10,005 nucleotides of DNA from assembly GCA_031556275.1 (NCBI GenBank), contig JAVBTG010000031.1, forward strand, positions 1-10,005, written 5' to 3'. Position numbers and translations under genes: made by a program. Positions 6,029 to 10,005 of the stretch are shown piece after piece; within the stretch, counting starts at the first letter, position 1; each line of letters opens with the position of its first letter. The notes under the pieces are model-generated. The model was not told where the DNA came from. It made no database searches and saw nothing but the letters and a program-made list of their open reading frames with translations. Source of the DNA: JAKPNF01 sp031556275 (GTDB lineage Bacteria; Verrucomicrobiota; Verrucomicrobiia; Opitutales; JAKPNF01).

Positions 6029-6817
6029 ATGTCCACATCTTCGACCCCCACTCGCGCCCCAGGGTTCACCCTCACTGAACTGCTCGTGGTCATCGCCCTG
6101 ATAGGCATACTGGCCACCACGGTCGGGGTAGCGCTCACCGGCGGCACCGGCCGCGCGCTAAAAGCGGCGCAAAGCCAGGTTATCTCCGCCATAAACGTCG
6201 CGCGCATATCCGGCATCAAAGGCGGGGCGCTTTACCCGGGAGAGGACACTTCCAGCACGATCCCCGTGGCCGCGCTGATAATTAACATCAACCCAAATTC
6301 GGACGGTTATTTGCGCCAGTTCGGTGTGGTGGCCGGAAGGTGCAACAGCAATTACAGCAATTTCAAATGGCGCGCCGTGGGTAGCCCGATGATGTTACCC
6401 GAGGGCATTTTTTTCGTCCCCAGCAACCAGGCCGGGAGGGTCGACGCCGACAGCGACATCCAGACGAGCTCGTCCCGCGCCTCCCTCGACCTGACCTACC
6501 CGTATTTTAAAACTTACACGGGCGGAGTCGGCACGGATATCGGGGGAAACACCCAAGGCCTGACCGCCGAGCCGTTCTACTGCCTTTTTTACGGGAACGA
6601 CGGCGCCCTCATTTGGAGCAGCGACTCGGGAACGCCCGCTTCCCCCAACACCACGGCAAGCCAAAACCTTATCATCGCGGCCGGACAGCGCGTCCCGAAC
6701 GAAAGCGGCACATCCTTTACTGTCACCTTTTCCAACGGAGCCCCGGCCACGGGCGTGCGCGCGATCCGCTACGGCAGCGCCATCCCCATCAACGACCCGG
6801 ACGATCTCTCCCGCTAG
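6029..6817 (+). CDS. GspH-like minor pseudopilin (possible Verru_Chthon cassette protein D)
   Basis: This 262-residue prepilin has a leader of 12 residues ending PG12, then FTLTE with Glu17 at mature position 5, and a hydrophobic helix to about residue 37. The mature part is Ser/Gly/Asn-rich and beta-like. It contains AALIININPNSDGYLRQFGVV (81-101) and a Leu-Pro-Glu-Gly-Ile-Phe-Phe-Val-Pro stretch (123-131), which I associate with pseudopilins of Verrucomicrobiota. Second position in a G-H-I-J-like order suggests a GspH counterpart. Assignment to the family named Verru_Chthon cassette protein D is from memory and untested. The start ATG follows gtcacgtcacccccc, without a Shine-Dalgarno motif. 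Tight spacing (21 bp before, 26 bp after) supports co-transcription. It is longer than classical GspH (about 170), as expected for this lineage. Confidence 0.87.
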   Translation: MSTSSTPTRAPGFTLTELLVVIALIGILATTVGVALTGGTGRALKAAQSQVISAINVARISGIKGGALYPGEDTSSTIPVAALIININPNSDGYLRQFGVVAGRCNSNYSNFKWRAVGSPMMLPEGIFFVPSNQAGRVDADSDIQTSSSRASLDLTYPYFKTYTGGVGTDIGGNTQGLTAEPFYCLFYGNDGALIWSSDSGTPASPNTTASQNLIIAAGQRVPNESGTSFTVTFSNGAPATGVRAIRYGSAIPINDPDDLSR

Positions 6818-6843
6818 GCATAAATTTTATTTTTTATAAACCC

Positions 6844-7596
6844 ATGCGATTGAACCCCTCCCCCATGCAAACCCAAAACAGGGCCGGCTTTTCCCTTGTG
6901 GAAGTCGTGCTGGCCGTCGGCGTGCTGGCGGTTTCCGTGCTCGCCCTGCTCGGCATGATGGGCCCGTCTTTCCGTCAGGTAAAAAGCGTGACGGACAACA
7001 ACGCAGCCATAAGCATCATCAGCAAATTCAACGCGCTTATCCAGGAGAACTCCTTCAGCGACGTTTACGAAATGGTGGTGCAAAGCGCCAGCGGGCAAAA
7101 CTCGAATCTGGCCGTGATGCTCTTTTACCAGGAAGAACAGTTTGACACGGGAACGATCGACGGCACGCGGTATCGCGACCGCGTGGCGCTTATCGCAAAC
7201 GGCGTCACAAACCTCGGCAACAAGGGATTCCTCTCGATCAGCGAATTGGCCGGCAACATCGGCCCAAGCAGCAGCGACTGGCGCGTGGTCCCGCCCGTGG
7301 TCGCGGTCGTGGTATCGCTCTCGCCCATGGTCAAGGACATCCCCAACGCCAACTCCATCAGCTACAACGAGGCCACTCCCTACGAGTCCGGCGGACGAAT
7401 GTTCCCCAACTACTCCGGCCTGCCATCCTCGGCGGCGAACTACAACTTCGGCATGCTCCCCATCATGGCGTCTGTTTTCATCATCCCCAATTTGAATGAG
7501 GACATCGCGGACGGAAACTTCAACCTGACCGCCCGCAACCGCGTGTTCACGCTGACCAACCGCGCCTTCACCTTCCAAGCGGTCAAACTGCGCTAA
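6844..7596 (+). CDS. GspI-like minor pseudopilin (possible Verru_Chthon cassette protein B)
   Basis: With the start at 6844 the product has 250 residues. Leader residues 1-15 end in RAG15, followed by FSLVE with Glu20 at mature position 5 and a helix to about residue 40 (VVLAVGVLAVSVLALLGMMG). The pattern VLAVGVLAVSVLALLG, with little charge, is typical of GspI-like proteins, in agreement with third position in the cassette. The open frame extends upstream to 6613, but that part overlaps the preceding gene in another frame and lacks a pilin leader, so I reject it. ATG 6865 would give a shorter 8-residue leader and is the alternative start; 6844 gives a leader closer to the 12-14 residues of its neighbours. 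The 26-bp gap before it is very AT-rich (aaattttattttttataaa). No Shine-Dalgarno motif. Confidence 0.87.
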   Translation: MRLNPSPMQTQNRAGFSLVEVVLAVGVLAVSVLALLGMMGPSFRQVKSVTDNNAAISIISKFNALIQENSFSDVYEMVVQSASGQNSNLAVMLFYQEEQFDTGTIDGTRYRDRVALIANGVTNLGNKGFLSISELAGNIGPSSSDWRVVPPVVAVVVSLSPMVKDIPNANSISYNEATPYESGGRMFPNYSGLPSSAANYNFGMLPIMASVFIIPNLNEDIADGNFNLTARNRVFTLTNRAFTFQAVKLR

Positions 7597-7613
7597 CCCC
7601 TCCCCCCACCCTT

Positions 7614-8558
7614 ATGTCGCAAAACCTTTCCCATTTCCACAAAAAACGCAGGGCATTCACCCTCGTTGAGATCATGGCCGCCACCGCGGTCATGAGCGTG
7701 GTCATGCTGGTGGTGTTGTCGCTGGTTTCTTTCGTGCTCAACGCATGGAACCGCAGCACCGCCTCGCTGGAATCTTCCGGCCGCGCGCAATTCGCGCTGG
7801 ATTTGCTCGAAAAGGAGCTTAGCAGCCTGGAATTCCGCCAAAGCGCGCAAAACTACGAGTTTTTACGCGCGATCACGAGCACGGTGAACGCCTCCGGCAT
7901 CTCGATGCCCAACCAGCAAAGCACGTGGCTCATTTTCCTGGCGACACCGGCGGATTCTTCGAGCGGAGCCGTCCAATGCATTTCCTACAAGGTGGTCTAC
8001 CAAAACCCCCTGCGCCAAAACGGCGGCGGGGACGCCCAAATGTTCGGGCTATACCGCTCGAAGATGAGCCCGAAGGCGACGCTCATGAACGCCTATGTCA
8101 ACAAGGCCAGCTTTGCAGACCAAGGCCTTGAAGGCGTGATGAAGGGAGAACTGACCGCCCAAGACGACTCCCCGGATGAAATAGCACAAAGCGCGACGGA
8201 AGGTGTCGACAACTTGCTGGTGCCCAACTTGATGTCTTTGAGGATCATTCCTTATTTCTGGGACGAAGGCGGCAACACCCCGGTACTCACGCCCTTTCAG
8301 GGAGGCCTTACCAACCCCCTGCAAATCACAAACACGCTGGCCTTGGACGCCAAAAACGGGGCCGGTTTGATAAGCGGCGGCCGTACCAACGTCAAGCTCG
8401 CCTACATCGACATCATCATGACGCTGCTCACATCCGAAGGATCCTCCTTCCTGCACGCGATGCAGCAAGGAAGGGCGCAAACCCCCGCGGATTGGGACGA
8501 ATGGCTGAACAAGAACACATATATGTTCTCCAGGCGCGTCGCGATTCAGGGACAGTAA
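7614..8558 (+). CDS. GspJ-like minor pseudopilin (possible Verru_Chthon cassette protein C)
   Basis: This 314-residue prepilin has a strongly basic leader (HFHKKRRA14) and FTLVE with Glu19 at mature position 5. A hydrophobic helix follows to about residue 43, then RSTASLESSGRAQFALDLLEKEL, which resembles the post-helix region of GspJ-like proteins. The residue before the cleavage site is Ala14, whereas the other three members have the usual Gly. The C-terminal part ends with MFSRRVAIQGQ, in keeping with the GspJ-like fold. It is the last gene of the operon, 17 bp after the previous one, and is followed 18 bp later by a strong terminator. No gspK-like gene follows. The ATG (7614) is preceded by cctcccccaccctt, with no Shine-Dalgarno motif. 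Family name beyond GspJ-like is inferred. Confidence 0.88.
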   Translation: MSQNLSHFHKKRRAFTLVEIMAATAVMSVVMLVVLSLVSFVLNAWNRSTASLESSGRAQFALDLLEKELSSLEFRQSAQNYEFLRAITSTVNASGISMPNQQSTWLIFLATPADSSSGAVQCISYKVVYQNPLRQNGGGDAQMFGLYRSKMSPKATLMNAYVNKASFADQGLEGVMKGELTAQDDSPDEIAQSATEGVDNLLVPNLMSLRIIPYFWDEGGNTPVLTPFQGGLTNPLQITNTLALDAKNGAGLISGGRTNVKLAYIDIIMTLLTSEGSSFLHAMQQGRAQTPADWDEWLNKNTYMFSRRVAIQGQ

Positions 8559-8576
8559 TACAACCAGGATTTCCCG

Positions 8577-8620
8577 CACAAAAAGGCCGTCTGTTTTCAG
8601 ACGGCCTTTTTGTGAAAAAA
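8577..8620. terminator. Bidirectional intrinsic terminator between the pseudopilin operon and menA
   Basis: A perfect 17-bp stem (8577-8593 with 8598-8614, core ggccgtctg/cagacggcc) closes a tttt loop. Flanking runs of A and T give a T-run on the 3' side of the GC core in both directions. It begins 18 bp after the last pseudopilin stop codon and lies just after the menA stop on the minus strand, so it can serve both convergent transcripts. Confidence 0.92.
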
Positions 8621-8629
8621 ACACAAGCT

Positions 8630-9505
8630 CTAACCGACGCAAAGTCCTATTCCCAACAGCAGGGACCATATGCATAGAAAGCGTGCGGTGTCGGCCAAGA
8701 GCGGGTTTAGCCCGGAGAAATTTTGGCGTGCGCCGAGGGCGCGGCATAAAAGGACTCCTTTGGGCAACAAGAGCGCGGGCAGACATATCCATGCGGTGAT
8801 GTTTGCGCCCGATGTCCACAGCAACAGCGGCAGTCCGAGGCAGGCCAGCAAGACGGCCGAGGCGTACTGCGCGCGGGCGAATGCGGGGCCGAGGCGCACG
8901 ACCAGTGTGCGTTTGCCCGCGGCGAGGTCGGTCGCGCGGTCGCGGTAATTGTTCACGAGCAGAATATTGTCGCACAAAAGCCCCGCCGTGAAGGCGCCCG
9001 CCCAGACGGGCCATGAGGGAATTCCCGCCTGCACGTAAAACGTGCCCGCGACGGCGGCGAAGCCGAAAAAGGCGATGACGAGGATATCCCCCAACCCCGC
9101 GTAGCTGGCGCGGCTGTAGCCAAGCACCCCGAGCATGCACAGGATGCCCAAGAGAATGAGCCCCCATCCGCCGAAGCAAAGCAAACCAAGGCCCATGCAG
9201 GCGGAAAGTGCAAGGGCCGCGTAGGTGGCCAAGCGCATGGTTTGTGCGCGAATGCGGCCAGAGGCCACCGCGCGCGTTGGCCCCTTGCGGTCTTTGCCGT
9301 CGGTGCCGCGCACGCCGTCGAAATAGTCGTTGGCGAAATTGGCGGCCACTTGCGCCGTCACGGCAAAGCCGAGGCACAAGAGCGCGGCCGTGGGGCGCAG
9401 GGAGTGCGCGTGTTGGGCGAAGGCGCTGCCAATGATGACCGGTGAGACGGATGCCAGCAGGGTCTTCGGGCGCGCGGCCTCCCACCAGTGGGCGAAGGAT
9501 GCCAT
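8630..9505 (-). CDS. menA: 1,4-dihydroxy-2-naphthoate polyprenyltransferase
   Basis: MenA is an integral membrane UbiA-family prenyltransferase that attaches the polyprenyl tail to 1,4-dihydroxy-2-naphthoate, giving demethylmenaquinone. The 291-residue product has the family N-terminal motif ARPKTLLASVSPVIIG (11-26). The first prenyl-diphosphate/Mg site is NDYFDGVRGTD (59-69) and the second is NNYRDRATD (185-193), followed by GKRTLVVRLG (197-206). About eight or nine hydrophobic helices are evident. The combination PKTLLAS plus NDYFDxxxGxD fits MenA better than UbiA or heme/chlorophyll relatives. Length matches the family. The ATG (9503-9505) is immediately preceded on the transcript by the end of a 162-bp palindromic element and has no Shine-Dalgarno motif. 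The gene follows the sufU-like gene on the same strand, with that element between them. Confidence 0.92.
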   Translation of the reverse strand: MASFAHWWEAARPKTLLASVSPVIIGSAFAQHAHSLRPTAALLCLGFAVTAQVAANFANDYFDGVRGTDGKDRKGPTRAVASGRIRAQTMRLATYAALALSACMGLGLLCFGGWGLILLGILCMLGVLGYSRASYAGLGDILVIAFFGFAAVAGTFYVQAGIPSWPVWAGAFTAGLLCDNILLVNNYRDRATDLAAGKRTLVVRLGPAFARAQYASAVLLACLGLPLLLWTSGANITAWICLPALLLPKGVLLCRALGARQNFSGLNPLLADTARFLCIWSLLLGIGLCVG

Positions 9506-9506
9506 C

Positions 9507-9668
9507 AGGCTGTTTTTTTAAATTGAAACCGAGAATGCGAGAGGCGGCTTATGCCATTTTTGGGGGCTTCGAGCCGAGGCGATGCGGCACATCGTCGAGG
9601 CGAGGACACCCGAAAATGGCTTAAGCCCGACCGAGCAGTCGATGTGTTTGAATTTAAAAACACAGCCT
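9507..9668. repeat. Complete 162-bp palindromic repeat element between sufU and menA
   Basis: Outer arms 9507-9529 and 9646-9668 are complementary at 21 of 23 positions (aggctgt, ttttt, aaatt, aaac). After a variable 16-18 nt, inner arms 9546-9564 and 9609-9627 match at 17 of 19 (ggctta, gccatttt, ggg). The 44-nt centre holds two small hairpins, ggct-tcg-agcc (9565-9575) and cgatg/catcg (9580-9594). The right half can also fold alone (tgtgttt/aaacaca, 9643-9664). Related sequence occurs at 1-55, 5012-5047 and possibly 3727-3742, so this is a family. It has no coding capacity and no obvious target duplication. It lies in the likely sufU-menA transcript and abuts the menA start codon. MITE-like or REP-like mobile repeat, or a structured leader RNA, are the candidate explanations. 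Confidence 0.72.
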
Positions 9669-9675
9669 AGTCTAT

Positions 9676-10005
9676 TTATTCGGTGGAGACGGAATCTTCG
9701 CCCTTGAGGGCCGCTTCGAGCGCGTGCCAGGCCAAGGTCGCGCATTTCACGCGCTGGGGGAATTTGCGCACCCCGCCCAGGGCCGCGATTTCGCCGTCGG
9801 TGTCGAATGAGCACTCGCAGGCGTGTTCGCCCGTGAGCAGGTCGTGGATTTTTTGGATTTGCCCAAAGGCCTCCTCGATTGTTTTGCCTTTGACCGCCTG
9901 CGTCATCAGCGAGGCGGAGGCTTTTGATATCGCGCAGCCCTCCCCTTCGAACTTCACGTCCGCGATGCGCTCGCCGTCGAGTTTGACAAAAATGCGGATC
10001 TCGTC
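9676..10005 (-). CDS. sufU: SufU/IscU-type iron-sulfur cluster scaffold, 5' end outside the window
   Basis: The visible 109 residues are the C-terminal part of a NifU-N/SufU-like scaffold, on which Fe-S clusters are built from cysteine-derived sulfur. Reading continues to the window edge as DEIRIFVKLDGERIAD before a valine (GTG) codon at 9955-9957, so that GTG is not the start; the true start and the first cysteine motif lie beyond 10005. Diagnostic motifs are GEGCAISKASASLM, with a cluster-ligand cysteine, and RVKCATLAWHALEAAL, with the last ligand cysteine, separated by the insert (LLTGEHACECSFDTDGEIAAL) longer than in IscU, as in SufU. The sequence ends with the acidic EDSVSTE. In many bacteria sufU sits beside sufS and sufB/C/D, which may lie upstream. 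menA is downstream on the same strand. Family is firm; SufU rather than IscU is likely. Confidence 0.9.
   Translation of the reverse strand, partial: DEIRIFVKLDGERIADVKFEGEGCAISKASASLMTQAVKGKTIEEAFGQIQKIHDLLTGEHACECSFDTDGEIAALGGVRKFPQRVKCATLAWHALEAALKGEDSVSTE

Noticed and set aside
6613..6843. Upstream extension of the GspI-like frame
   Set aside because: It overlaps the GspH-like gene out of frame and would bury the prepilin leader, which must be near the N-terminus.
8049..9485. Minus-strand open frame of 478 codons spanning the pseudopilin end, terminator and menA
   Set aside because: It crosses a strong bidirectional terminator and two well-supported genes in other frames; Arg/Gly/Pro-rich shadow.
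9676..9957. GTG at 9955-9957 as start of the sufU-like gene
   Set aside because: Sixteen further codons upstream to the window edge read as typical scaffold sequence (DEIRIFVKLDGERIAD), so the gene is truncated by the window.
1..10005. CRISPR array, phage genes, integrase or transposase
   Set aside because: No regularly spaced direct repeats and no mobile-element proteins are visible. The repeats seen are short, dispersed and palindromic.

Overview
The window looks like a chromosomal segment of a GC-rich, menaquinone-using bacterium, most plausibly Verrucomicrobiota (Opitutia-like). This placement rests on the style of a four-gene pseudopilin cassette (first-gene motifs such as NPKAIPF and DPFGN), a Thermus-like type-2 malate dehydrogenase, a SufU-type Fe-S scaffold next to menA, and start codons that nearly all lack a Shine-Dalgarno sequence. 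No rRNA or marker phylogeny is available here, so the placement is inference.

Layout, left to right. A fragment of a dispersed palindromic repeat (1-55) and a bidirectional terminator precede mdh (minus strand). A divergent gap carries a promoter for an HU-family DNA-binding protein (plus strand), which ends in a strong intrinsic terminator. The convergent gap after it holds a 211-bp branched imperfect palindrome (1754-1964) that touches the stop codon of a 586-codon minus-strand gene. That gene has no confident assignment: an alpha-helical N-terminal half and a beta-rich C-terminal half, reminiscent of alpha/alpha-toroid glycan-active enzymes. Upstream of it lies rho (minus strand), with a complete ATPase core but a short N-terminus whose RNA-binding aromatics are replaced.

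A 411-bp divergent gap (4952-5362) holds another repeat copy, several A-tracts, a TTGACA promoter, an 8-bp palindrome and a leader hairpin. It leads into four consecutive plus-strand pseudopilin genes whose resemblance and order follow gspG-H-I-J. No gspK, ATPase, secretin, inner-membrane platform or peptidase gene is in the window. The operon closes with a hairpin of 17 perfect base pairs that also serves the convergent menA (minus strand). Between menA and an upstream sufU-like gene, which runs off the right edge, is a complete 162-bp palindromic element belonging to the same repeat family as the copies at 1-55 and 5012-5047.

The genes are a mix of core functions (TCA cycle, nucleoid, transcription termination, menaquinone, Fe-S assembly) and one envelope or secretion cassette. 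The least explained parts are the two branched palindromes and their repeat family, the divergent Rho N-terminus, the 586-residue protein and the orphan pseudopilin cassette.
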